From NCBI GenBank assembly GCA_030680415.1, contig JAUXVE010000040.1:1-61826 (forward strand): a DNA stretch of 61,826 nucleotides, given 5' to 3'. This document shows, piece by piece, positions 1-8,900 of this stretch; the first letter of the stretch is position 1, and each line of letters begins with the position of its first letter. The notes below the pieces were generated by a model. The model searched no databases and had not been told where the DNA came from. It worked only from the letters and a program-made list of their open reading frames with translations. Position numbers and translations under genes: made by a program. The stretch comes from Rubrivivax sp. (GTDB lineage: Bacteria > Pseudomonadota > Gammaproteobacteria > Burkholderiales > Burkholderiaceae_C).

Positions 1-136
1 CTCGGTGCACTTCCGCGCCGACTTCCAGCCCAGCGCGAGCCACGTGCTCGTCGCCAAGGCCGCCGGCCCGATGGCCGCCGACCCGGGCGACCTGCCCTGG
101 AAGAAGCTGCCGCCGACGATGCGCCGCCGGCCCTGA
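1..136 (+). CDS. M81 family metallopeptidase (MlrC-like), C-terminal fragment cut by window edge
   Basis: The frame is open from base 2 and stops with TGA at 134-136. It reads SVHFRADFQPSASHVL and ends in LPPTMRRRP. The 'HFRADFxP' string followed by a GPMxxDPxxLPW-like stretch is typical of the extreme C-terminus of MlrC family zinc peptidases, so this is the last 44 residues of such a protein. A second, complete but divergent MlrC lies at 15717-17207, and its C-terminus differs, so these are paralogues of different subgroups. The family call rests on a short stretch. The start lies outside the window. Confidence 0.6.
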   Translation, partial: SVHFRADFQPSASHVLVAKAAGPMAADPGDLPWKKLPPTMRRRP

Positions 137-198
137 GAGCACCCCAGGCGACTGGCGGCAACCGGCGTTCGCGGAAAAACGATGGTGGCGCCGCACGA

Positions 199-320
199 CC
201 CTCACCCCGGCCCTCTCCCGCAAGCGGGAGAGGGAGGTTCCCACCCTCTCCCCCGGGCACGAAGGAGAGGGGAGTCTGCACCCTCGCCTCCGGACATGGG
301 GGAGCGGGCCGGGGTGAGGG
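199..320. repeat. composite nested palindromic intergenic repeat
   Basis: A perfect 15-bp inverted repeat (CCCTCACCCCGGCCC at 199-213, complement at 306-320) encloses two hairpins. One is CCCTCTCCCGC-AA-GCGGGAGAGGG (211-234); the other has CCCTCTCC/GGAGAGGG arms (244-251 and 264-271). Relatives of the same units occur at 15601-15690. It looks like a REP/BIME-type dispersed element. The hairpins could also stop transcription, although no T-tract follows. Confidence 0.8.
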
Positions 321-321
321 G

Positions 322-387
322 GTGGCCACCGTCGCCGCGTTCGTGCTCGCGACCGCGGCGTTGGCGATGTTGAGGCTGCGCCGCTGA
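322..387 (+). pseudogene. possible C-terminal transmembrane tail of a lost membrane protein, or short leader peptide
   Basis: Between the palindromic repeat and the TauE gene, a GTG at 322 opens 21 codons reading VATVAAFVLATAALAMLRLRR. This is a textbook single transmembrane helix with a positive tail. The frame stops at TGA 385-387, which shares its A with the ATG of the next gene (TGATG). The upstream part of any such gene is replaced by the repeat at 199-320. It may be the residue of a membrane protein destroyed by the repeat, or a short coupling leader. Low certainty because it is so short. Confidence 0.3.
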
Positions 388-1121
388 TGGAGCTGGCCGA
401 CACGCTGCCCTACGCCATCGTGCTCGCGGGCTACGTGATCTTCGGCGTCACCGGCTTCGGCTCGGCGCTGGTGATCGTGCCGCTGCTGTCGTGGCTCTGG
501 CCGCTGGCCGCCGTGGTGCCGGTGGTGCTGCTGCTGGACGTGCTGGCCACCGGCCACATCGGGCTGCGCCATCGGGCGCAGGTGCAGTGGCGCGAGCTGG
601 CGCGCCTGGCGCCGACGGTCCTGCTGGGCGCTGCGGCCGGCGTCTGGCTCGGCAGGCAGTCGCAGGCGAGCTGGCCGCTCGGGGTGCTGGGGCTGTACAT
701 CGCCGCGGTCGGCGTGCGCGGGCTGCGCCGCGGCCGCGCGCCGGCCGAGGTCGCAGCCGGCTGGGCGGTGCCGGCCGGTGCGGTGATCGGCGCCATCGAG
801 ACGCTGTTCGGCACCTCCGGGCCGCCGCTCGTGATCTACCTGTCGCGGCGCATCCGCGACACGCACGCGCTGCGCGTCACGCTGGCCAGCGGCATCCTCG
901 GCGTCGTCCTGGTGAGTCTGGCGCTGCTGGCGGCCGACGGGCGCATGGCGGCGCTGCCGTCCTGGCCGATGCTGGCCGGGCTGGCGGCGATGACGCTGCT
1001 CGGTGCGCGCCTGGGCGATGCGCTGGCGCGCCGCTTCGATGCCGCACGCGCCCGCACGGCCGTGCATGTGCTGCTGGTGGTCAGCGGTGCGGCGCTGCTC
1101 GCGCATGCTCTGGGGCATTGA
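387..1121 (+). CDS. sulfite exporter TauE/SafE family permease
   Basis: A 244-aa, strongly hydrophobic protein with about seven to eight membrane helices. The N-terminal pattern YAIVLAGYVIFGVTGFGSAL (residues 10-29) and the mid-protein GAIETLFGTSGPPLVIYL (about 135-152) are the paired 'G-x-G-F/T-GxSGP' loops that mark TauE/SafE (DUF81) permeases. The family is thought to move small anionic sulfur or organic compounds across the inner membrane; the substrate cannot be read from sequence. The start is the ATG that overlaps the preceding TGA. The 3' end overlaps the convergent CobW-type gene by 41 bases. Confidence 0.88.
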   Translation: MELADTLPYAIVLAGYVIFGVTGFGSALVIVPLLSWLWPLAAVVPVVLLLDVLATGHIGLRHRAQVQWRELARLAPTVLLGAAAGVWLGRQSQASWPLGVLGLYIAAVGVRGLRRGRAPAEVAAGWAVPAGAVIGAIETLFGTSGPPLVIYLSRRIRDTHALRVTLASGILGVVLVSLALLAADGRMAALPSWPMLAGLAAMTLLGARLGDALARRFDAARARTAVHVLLVVSGAALLAHALGH

Positions 1122-2169
1122 CCGCCGCGCAGCGCGCCAGGCCCTGTTCCAGCGCCGGCACCGGCAACTGGCCGCCGAGCCCGATGGCCACCAGCGCCGC
1201 GCCGCCCGGCGGCGCGCCCGGCGCGCGCCGCAGCGAGCCGCGCCGCCCGGCGAACTGCACTTCGAACCACGCCGCCTCGCCGCTGCGCAGCCAGCCCTTC
1301 AGGCGCAGCACGCCGGGGGGCAGATCACGCAGCCAGGCGCGCAGCCGGTGCTCGTCGAAGCGGCCCTGCGGTGCGGCAGACCACGACTCGAACTGCGCGC
1401 CATGGTCCGCCGGACGCATGGCCACGGCGCCTTGCGCCGGCGTGCCGCGCGCGACGTGCCAGCCGGCGCCGGACACGGCCGCCCACGGCAGGGCGGCCTG
1501 CGCCGTGGGCAACACCGAGACGCCGCTCGCCTGTGCGTCGACCCAGGCGCGCGCGGCCTCCAGCGCGGCCGCGCTGCACAGGTCCACCTTGTTCAACAGC
1601 ACCAGGTCGGCATGCCTGAGCGGGCGCACGAGGGTATCGGTAAGCAGCGGGTCGGCGGCCTGCGCGAGCAGGGTCGAGGCATCGGCGAGCACGATGACCG
1701 CGGCGAGCTCCAGCGCCGGATCCGCCAGCGCGTACTGCGCCACGCGCCACGGGTCGGCGACGCCGCTGGACTCGACGACGATGGCGTCGAACGGCGGCGC
1801 CACCGCCAGCACGCGCATCAGCGCCTGCGCCAGGTCGTCGCCGATCGCGCAGCACACGCAGCCGTTGCCGAGCGCGATCGTCTCGCTGCCGCTGCGCTGC
1901 GCGACCAGCGCCGCGTCGATGTCGATGGCGCCGAAATCGTTGACCAGCACCGCCAGCCGCTGGCCCTGTGCGTCCTGCAGCCAGCGGTTCAACAGCGTGG
2001 TCTTGCCGGCGCCGAGGAAGCCGCCGATGACGATGAAGGGGGTGCGGGGCACGGCAGCGGTGGTGGGTACAGAGAGGCGGGGATTGCGGCTGACGGGGCG
2101 GGCGCGACTGGTTGCCAAGGCGTTTGCCCGTCGATATTGTCGACGGCGGTGAGGCGTTGCGGCGGTCAT
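1081..2169 (-). CDS. CobW/P47K family GTP-binding metallochaperone
   Basis: A G3E-class GTPase of the CobW/COG0523 group. Visible are Walker A GGFLGAGKTTLLN, the metal-binding CxCC in NGCVCCAIGDDL, an ESSG switch region and the guanine-specificity NKVD in LVLLNKVDL. A short C-terminal CobW_C-like segment (VLRLKGWL...) follows. Such proteins deliver metals (Zn, Co) or assist metalloenzyme assembly. The start is uncertain: ATG 2169 gives an Arg-rich leader, while GTG 2052 begins right before the conserved PFIVIGGFLGAGK. I keep the ATG but the shorter form is credible. No zinc-uptake regulator site was seen. Confidence 0.85.
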   Translation of the reverse strand: MTAATPHRRRQYRRANALATSRARPVSRNPRLSVPTTAAVPRTPFIVIGGFLGAGKTTLLNRWLQDAQGQRLAVLVNDFGAIDIDAALVAQRSGSETIALGNGCVCCAIGDDLAQALMRVLAVAPPFDAIVVESSGVADPWRVAQYALADPALELAAVIVLADASTLLAQAADPLLTDTLVRPLRHADLVLLNKVDLCSAAALEAARAWVDAQASGVSVLPTAQAALPWAAVSGAGWHVARGTPAQGAVAMRPADHGAQFESWSAAPQGRFDEHRLRAWLRDLPPGVLRLKGWLRSGEAAWFEVQFAGRRGSLRRAPGAPPGGAALVAIGLGGQLPVPALEQGLARCAAVNAPEHARAAPHR

Positions 2170-2283
2170 GAACGCGAAGGCACGACCTGCCGCCGCGGCT
2201 GCCGGCTCCAACGCATCGGCGCTGACGGGGTCGAAGAACTGGAGGTGAATCGGATGTGAACTCGGTCTCCTTGCCGTCGACTA

Positions 2284-2313
2284 GACATGCGCGGGACATG
2301 CGCAGGACATGCG
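2284..2313 (+). repeat. three 11-bp direct iterons (GACATGCG) before the hybrid kinase
   Basis: GACATGCG occurs at 2284-2291, 2295-2302 and 2306-2313, exactly 11 bp apart, so all copies face the same side of the helix. They lie just upstream of the likely kinase start. This is the usual geometry of an operator for a cooperatively bound response regulator; the regulator is unknown. Confidence 0.6.
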
Positions 2314-2325
2314 ATCATTCTGTGC

Positions 2326-4149
2326 ATGGATTCACTCGTACGCGAGAACGTGCGTGTCGAACAGATGCGCATGCTCTTCGAGACACCCTATCCCGGGATG
2401 GCGTTGGCGACTGCCTTCGCGTTTGCGCTCGCCTGGCACATGCGTGGCACGGTGCCCGATGCCACCCTCGTGCTGTGGGTCGTTCTCAAGGTCGTGGTCG
2501 TTCTGCCCCGCGCCGTGCATGCATACCTGTTCGAACGGCGCCGCGACGATTCGTTGAGCTGGCTGACCTGGGGCGTTGCGTTTCTCCTGCTGGACGGCCT
2601 CGCATGGGGATCGGCCGGGGTGCTGCTGATGGCCCCGGACAGCGCGTCCGACATGACTGTCATCGCCGCTTCACTGAGCGGGATATCGGCGATCGCGGCT
2701 TTCGCCATACACGCCGACTGGCGGGCCTGCGCTGTCTTCACCAGCTCGGCGCTGGCGCCGATCATCATGTACTTTCTGTGGCGCGGCGATTCGTTCGGCC
2801 TGTATGGTGCGGCCTCCATCGCGACCTTCCTCGCCCTGCTGCTCCTCGCCGCCCGCCGCTCGGAACGCCATGTGGTCGAACTGCTGGTGCTGCGCTACCG
2901 CAACGCAGGCCTGACCGCAGAGCTCTCGGCCGCCCTCGAACAAGCCCAGCAGGAGAGTCGCGCCAAGGACGCCTTTGTTGCAAACATGAGCCACGAGCTG
3001 CGGACGCCGCTGCACGGCATCCTGGGCCTGTCGCGAAAACTTGCCAGGACCATCCAGCCGGAAGAGCGCACGACAGTGGCGATGATCCGGCAGTCCGGCG
3101 AGCATCTGCTGGGCATCATCAACAACATTCTCGAGTTCTCGCGCTTCAAGGCGCAGGGAATCGACGTTCATCCGACCGAGGTCGATGTCGTCCGGCTGGC
3201 CGAGGATGCGCTCGCCATGTGCATGCCGAGCGCACAGGAGCGTGGCTTGCAGTTGTCCTGCGAAGTCCTCCTGCCGACGCCGTTCATCGCACTCGTCGAT
3301 CCGTTCCGGCTGCGGCAAGTCCTGCTGAACCTGCTGGGCAATGCGATCAAGTTCACTGACCCGGGCGGCCTCGTGATGATGCGTGTCAGCGAGCAGCCGG
3401 CGGGTCGCGGCGTGACGATATCGGTGGCAGACACCGGCATCGGCATTGCCCCGCAGGCAATGGCACAGCTGTTCGAACCCTTCCGCCAAGGCGACGCATC
3501 GGCCAGCAGGCGCCACGGAGGAACGGGTCTGGGTCTGCATATCACCCGCGAGATCTGTCGCACCATGGGCGGTGACGTCTCCTGCCAGAGCGTCCCCCGG
3601 CGCGGATCGGTGTTCGTCGTGGAACTGCCGCTCGAACGCCTGTCCGCGAAGACTCGGGACTCACAGCCCGATCCTGCCGTCGACTCCGGATTCGTGGTCG
3701 AGCGGTTCGGGGGCGGAACCATCCTGCTGGCCGAAGACAACGAGGTCAACGCACTGGTGGCCGAGGCTGCGCTGAATCGCATCGGTGCGCAGGTGGAACG
3801 CGTTGCTTCCGGGCGCGGGGTGGTGCAACGCATGTGCACACACGGCGAGCGCCCCGCCATGGTGCTGCTGGACTGCCAGATGCCGGAAATGGACGGATTC
3901 GAGGCCTGCCGCATCGTGCGCGCCTTCGAACGGGACCATGGCCTGGATCGCGTTCCGATCGTTGCGCTCACGGCGAATGTGTTCCAGCAGGATCGGGAAC
4001 GCTGCCGCGATGCCGGTATGGACGCATTCCTCGGCAAGCCGTTCACCGAGCAGGAACTGCATCAGGTCCTGGCGATGTTCTCGATGATGCCCCACAGCGG
4101 GCACACCGAGGCTGACACCCCCGCCCCGGCCTACGCCGCGCGGCTGTAA
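2326..4149 (+). CDS. membrane hybrid sensor histidine kinase with C-terminal receiver
   Basis: About 607 aa. The N-terminal 190 residues form roughly six hydrophobic segments with no obvious extracytoplasmic domain. HisKA follows with MSHELRTPLHGILGLSRKL (phospho-accepting His about residue 223). HATPase_c has NLLGNAIKF (N box), DTGIGIAP (G1) and GGTGLGLHI (G2). A receiver domain starts at ILLAEDNEVNALV (about 465), with the acceptor Asp in LLDCQMPEMDGF and the conserved Lys in FLGKPF. ATG 2326 is chosen so that the iterons at 2284-2313 stay outside the gene; ATG 2365 is also possible. No output domain, so phosphotransfer to another protein is expected. It overlaps the convergent acyltransferase by 19 bp. 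Confidence 0.9.
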   Translation: MDSLVRENVRVEQMRMLFETPYPGMALATAFAFALAWHMRGTVPDATLVLWVVLKVVVVLPRAVHAYLFERRRDDSLSWLTWGVAFLLLDGLAWGSAGVLLMAPDSASDMTVIAASLSGISAIAAFAIHADWRACAVFTSSALAPIIMYFLWRGDSFGLYGAASIATFLALLLLAARRSERHVVELLVLRYRNAGLTAELSAALEQAQQESRAKDAFVANMSHELRTPLHGILGLSRKLARTIQPEERTTVAMIRQSGEHLLGIINNILEFSRFKAQGIDVHPTEVDVVRLAEDALAMCMPSAQERGLQLSCEVLLPTPFIALVDPFRLRQVLLNLLGNAIKFTDPGGLVMMRVSEQPAGRGVTISVADTGIGIAPQAMAQLFEPFRQGDASASRRHGGTGLGLHITREICRTMGGDVSCQSVPRRGSVFVVELPLERLSAKTRDSQPDPAVDSGFVVERFGGGTILLAEDNEVNALVAEAALNRIGAQVERVASGRGVVQRMCTHGERPAMVLLDCQMPEMDGFEACRIVRAFERDHGLDRVPIVALTANVFQQDRERCRDAGMDAFLGKPFTEQELHQVLAMFSMMPHSGHTEADTPAPAYAARL

Positions 4150-4949
4150 CTCCGCTCCCCGGGCGCTTGGCGCAGGGGCTCCGGCGCGCGGGCAACAGCG
4201 TCGAACACCTCGATATCCGGGTGGTAGGTGCGAAACACGAAGGCGTAGTCGGGGTGCTGGCGACTCCGGTTGTGCGCCTCGGAGGTCACCGTGTCGCGGA
4301 AGAGGACGCGGTGCTCGAGCCCGCTGCCGTGCGCCATCGGGACCAGCCGACCATCGCCGTAGAGGTCATCGAAGCCGAGGTTCAGGTACTGCCGCATCAG
4401 CGAAGGTCGCGACGCACAGACGATGCCGCCGATCTGCATGCCTATGCAGTACAGGTGGATGGCCTTCACCAGCGCCAGCTTGACCGGCTGCGCATAGCCT
4501 GGGATCACCGTCATGCGCGTGACTTCGGCAAGCAGCTTGCCGAGCAGCTGAGGCGGCAGCACGATGCTGCGCTCGATCTGCAGCGGCTGGCTGCGATTGC
4601 ACTGCAGCCGTGCCGAACCGACCACTCGGCGCGTTGCCTTGTCTTCAGCGTAGAAAACCGTCACGTCAGGCCACCGGTCCACCGGATCAGCCCGGCCGAA
4701 GCTCGCGGCAAGCCCCGGAAGATGATGGCCATAGGCGGCCTGACGCAGTTCCTGCACCCGCTGCAGATCCGCCTCCGAGTCGACGATGGCAACGCGAAAA
4801 GCGAGTGGCTCGCCCCGAGGCGCAAGGTTCACGTCGGGACCTGGACTCTGGCCGCTGGCTTCGCGGTCCTCGCGAAAAACGTTCAGGCCGGCAAACTGCG
4901 AATCGTTGCTGCGCGGTCCGAAATCGTACGAATCCGCCTGGTTGGACAT
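4131..4949 (-). CDS. N-acyl amino acid synthase FeeM-like / PEP-CTERM-type acyltransferase
   Basis: A 272-aa GNAT-fold protein. FRVAIVDSEADLQRVQELRQAAY opens the acyltransferase domain. Then come a beta-strand with VVGSARLQ, the EVTRMTVIPGY region and LYCIGMQIGGIVCASRPSLMRQYLNLGF, which resemble FeeM/NAS and the exosortase-linked acyltransferases rather than classical N-acetyltransferases. FeeM-type enzymes join a fatty acyl group from acyl-ACP to an amino acid, giving long-chain N-acyl amino acids. The start at 4949 is fixed by a strong AGGAGGGG upstream. No FeeL-like acyl carrier protein or exosortase is visible nearby, so the acceptor is unknown. Confidence 0.75.
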   Translation of the reverse strand: MSNQADSYDFGPRSNDSQFAGLNVFREDREASGQSPGPDVNLAPRGEPLAFRVAIVDSEADLQRVQELRQAAYGHHLPGLAASFGRADPVDRWPDVTVFYAEDKATRRVVGSARLQCNRSQPLQIERSIVLPPQLLGKLLAEVTRMTVIPGYAQPVKLALVKAIHLYCIGMQIGGIVCASRPSLMRQYLNLGFDDLYGDGRLVPMAHGSGLEHRVLFRDTVTSEAHNRSRQHPDYAFVFRTYHPDIEVFDAVARAPEPLRQAPGERSYSRAA

Positions 4950-5224
4950 TCGGCCCCTCCTGTCGCGCCTGCTGGCACCTCCAACACCCCGCGCGGCGAC
5001 CCGAAACCGCAACCGGTGACTGACTATGCCAAAGAATTCACGCAACGACAGGACGGCCATGGGCTTGTCGCCCACCAGACCCTGGTTTTCATCAACGGCG
5101 CAACACCGTGCCGTCAGCCAGCAGCGACAGGCAGGGTTGTCCCCGATGGGCCGTCCTCGCGCTGGCGCATGACCTCCGGCAGCCTGTGCGTCATCAGCCA
5201 GGCCGTCGGGTTGCTCACGCCAGG

Positions 5225-5596
5225 TCAGACTCGGATCACCTCGTTCTTCAGTGACCAGAGGACAGCGAGCACGTCGTTGCGGGTTGGCGTGTCGATGCCG
5301 CACTTTTCCAGCGCATCCATCGCGTCGTCGATCACGGTCATGAACTCCTGCTCGCTGATGTTCATGCCCCTGTGTGTCGCCAGCATGTCCTGGCCGCTGT
5401 AGGACTCCGGTCCGCCCGTGCCAGCGCAGAAGAACTCGATCGCGCGGCGCTCGACGCGTGCGAGGTCCTCGCTGTTTTCGTACCGCGTCTTCACCAGCGG
5501 GTTGGCCAGGTGGTTCTTCATGAGCTCGCGGGTGATGCGCGTGATGCCTTCATGGCGCCCCAGGCGCTCGTACAAAGATGCAGTGGTCAGGCTCAT
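5225..5596 (-). CDS. group 1 truncated haemoglobin
   Basis: A 123-aa protein with the typical trHb pattern: SLYERLGRHEGITRITRELMKNHLANPLV at the N-terminus, and THRGMNISEQEF containing the proximal haem-binding His. Length and order fit the bacterial globin family (2/2 fold) that binds O2 or NO. The start at 5596 is preceded by AAGGAGA. It is divergent from the BTAD regulator at 5949. Confidence 0.9.
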   Translation of the reverse strand: MSLTTASLYERLGRHEGITRITRELMKNHLANPLVKTRYENSEDLARVERRAIEFFCAGTGGPESYSGQDMLATHRGMNISEQEFMTVIDDAMDALEKCGIDTPTRNDVLAVLWSLKNEVIRV

Positions 5597-5948
5597 AGCG
5601 TCAGTCTCCTTGGGTTGAGGGCAGGCGGGAGCGCCTTCGCAGCCGCCGGAACGCAGACTACGAAGCCGGTGTTCCTCGATCGTTCCCGGCTTGCCAAGGC
5701 TGCCGGCAAGCGCAGGCTCCAGGGGACGCAGTGACTCGTGCGCCAGCGGCTGCGGCAGGGTCACGGCGGCGGGCCCGGCGCCGGGCAGGGGAACGGGCGC
5801 TTGTCGAGCGGGCATGGTGCACTCCTACTTTGTCTCGCAGGCCGGGATTGACCTGCGGGACCGAAGCTTCGTCAGCCCTCCGTTCCTCAGTCGTTCCTGG
5901 CGCCGCCGGTACTTGCCGGCGATGGATGGGGGCTGCACACTGCCGGGC
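5597..5948. other. divergent intergenic region between haemoglobin and BTAD regulator
   Basis: This 352-bp stretch has no recognisable gene. Open frames enter from both sides but have no family pattern and no good ribosome binding site. It must carry the promoters of both divergent genes, but I could not assign clear -35/-10 boxes or an operator. Confidence 0.5.
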
Positions 5949-8900
5949 ATGGACAGCACGCCGCCCCATCTTCCGGCCGGCGCGCCATGCCACCTCGACG
6001 TCGGCCTGCTCGGCGGTTTCGCCGTCGCGGTCGACGGCGTCGAGATGCCCGCCGAACGCTGGCCCAGCCTGCGCGCCATGCACTTGGTGCAACTGCTGAG
6101 CCTGCAACCCCGACACCGCATGAGCCGCGACCAGGTCATGGACGCCCTGTGGCCGCAACTCGGACCCGAGGCCGGCGCGGCCAACCTGCGCAAAGCGGTG
6201 CATAACGCCCGACAGGCCCTGGGCCGGCATGACGGCATCGCACTGCTGGCAGGCGACTTGGTGCTGTGGCCGGACCGGCCCGTGGTCGTCGACGCCGACA
6301 CGTTCGAGCGGCTTGCCGCTGCGGCCCTGCTGCAGCGCGATGCAGCGGCGTGCGCCGATGCCGCCAGCAGCTACACCGGCGACCTCCTGCCGGGCACGCG
6401 CTACGAGGCCTGGACCGAGCCGTCGCGCGGGCGCCTGAACGCGCGTTACGTCGAACTGCTTCGCGCCGGTGCGCAATGGGAGCGCCTGGCGCAGCAGGAG
6501 CCCACCGACGAACCGGCCCATCGGGCGCTGATGTTGCGTGAACTCGAAGGGGGCAACCGCGCCGCGGCCTTGCGCTGGTATGCGCGCCTGCGTGAAGCGC
6601 TGCAGCGCTCGCTGGGCGTATTGCCCGACACACAGACCGAGGCGCTGTACGAACGATGTGTCGCCGGCCTGCAGGCTACGGGGCCGGCGTTCGTCGGCCG
6701 TGCGGGGGTGCTGGCCCAGGTGACGGCCTGGCTTGGCATGCCGGCTTCGGGGCGGCCAGGCGGCATCGTGCTGCGCGGGCCGGCAGGCATCGGCAAGAGC
6801 GCGTTGTGCCGCGAGATCGGCGCGCAGGCGCGAGGCCGCGGCTGGGTGGTGCTGCGTGTCGACGCCGCGCAGACCGGCAGGCCCTATGCGGTGATCGCTT
6901 CCATCGCCGACAGCATGATCCTGGACGACCGCGGGGTGCTCGACCGCATCGGCGCGCCGGCACGGGCCATTCTGGCGCTGGTCAGCCCCTTGGCGGCACC
7001 CGCGGACCAGCTGCTCGGGCCCATGGGGCGTCACCAGGTGGTGGGCGCCATCCGGCGCCTGCTGCTGGCGGCGTTGACGGGCGCCAACCTCCTCCTGCAG
7101 GTCGACGACGCGCACCTCGTCGAGGACGCCGATGTCGACGTGCTCGTGCAGTTGGCGATGGCCGGGGCGCCGGTGTGCCTGCTCCTGGCGACACGGCCGA
7201 CCGCGCCGGGAACGGCGCTGGCGCGCGGGACCTCGCGGCTACAGCGTGCCGACGCATTGCAGATCGTCGATCTGGAACCGCTGACCGACGACGAGAGCCG
7301 CCGCCTGGTCGCGCACGCAGTGGCCGCGCCGCAGTCCGACGATGTGGTGTCGCGCATCGTTCGGGCAGCCGAGGGCAACCCGTTTGCAGCCATCGAACTG
7401 TCGCGCTGTGCGGCGGTGGGAGCAGACAGGCGGCTGCCGGGCAGCGCCGCTGAAGCCATCACCGAACGGCTGTGCAACGTGCCGGACGATGCGCTTGCGT
7501 TGCTCAAGTGGCTCGCGTTGAGCGGCGACGAATTTGACGTCGGGACGCTCGAGGCGCTTGCTGCGCAGGCGCAGGTCCCGACGCTCGCGGCGCTCGACAG
7601 CGCACTGGATGCCGGTGTGCTGGTGCTCTCGGGCGGCCGCTACCGCTTCCGGCATGAGTTGGTGCGCCAGGCGCTGATCGAGCAGGTGCCGCCTCATCGC
7701 CGCTTGAAGATGCACCGACACATCGCCGCGCAGCTGGCAGAGATGGACGCGGTGCCGGCCAGCGTTGCCCGGCACTGGCTGGACGGCGGCAACCGTCGTG
7801 ACGCCATGCCCTGGTTACTGGCGGCCGCGCGCGATGCCGTGCGACTGGCCGCCTTCAGCGACGCCTTGCGCCACCTCGAGCCCTTGCTGGCCTTCCAGGC
7901 CGACCATGCCGAAGCCCTGCGCCTGCGTGCCGAGTCGCTCGACGCCATGGGTGACCCTGCAGCCCTGGCCGCCTACCTGCTGGCAGCCGAGGCCGCCGGT
8001 GAACCCGCCAGCCATGACCTCCGGGCCAAGGCTGCGCTGGCGCAAGTGAAGCTGGGGGATCCGAAGGGCGCACTGCTGGCGCTTGAGGGCGTGCGACCGA
8101 CTTCGGTCGAAGGCCGCTTGTGCGAGGCCCTGGCCTACAGCGGCGCGGCGGCACTGGGCGCCGCCGACCCGGCCCTCGGCACCGCCAAGGCGGCCGTGGC
8201 GCGCCGGCTGGCTCTCGAGTCCGGCGACACCGCGGCGCTGGTGGTCGCTTCCTGGGCGCAGGCTGCGGCGGCGCACGCACGCGGCGACCTTCACCGCAGC
8301 GTGTGGGCTGACTTGCAGGAGACCCGCGACGTGCCACACCTGGCCTTGCGGGTGTTCGATGGCCACCTCTGCATCACGCAACGCTTCCTCTACGGCGCGA
8401 GCCCCTATGCCGAAGTCATCGCCTTTGCCGAGGCCCTGGCCACCGAAGCGCAGCGGCTCGGCGCCGCGCGCGGCCACGCCTTCGGTGTCACCTTGCGCGG
8501 TGAGGCCGAGTGGCTGGCCGGCGACCTTCAGGCGGCACGATTGCACCTGCGCGAGGGCGCCCGGCTGCACCGCGCGATCGGCGGCCCCGTGGGGGAAGCC
8601 TTGTCACTGCAGCGGCTGGCCGAAGTGTCCTTGCACGAGGGCCGACGCGACGAGGCCCGTGCCCTCATCGACGAGGCCTTGGACGTGGCACGACAGACCG
8701 ACATCGGATTTCACCTTCTCGACCGCATCTATGGCACGCGCATCAAGCTGCACAGCGGCGACCCGGCCACCGCGCTGCATGTGATGGAGGATGCCAGCGA
8801 GTCGGTGCGCGGCCCGCTGGAGACCTGTCCCGGCTGTCGCATCACGTTTGCCGTGCCAGCGGCGATAGCGGCCGCGCGCGCCGGGGAGCTCGACCTGGCC

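Noticed and set aside
491..2259. Long plus-strand frames opposite the CobW gene
   Set aside because: Arg/Ala-rich, no motifs, and antisense to a gene with all G3E motifs.
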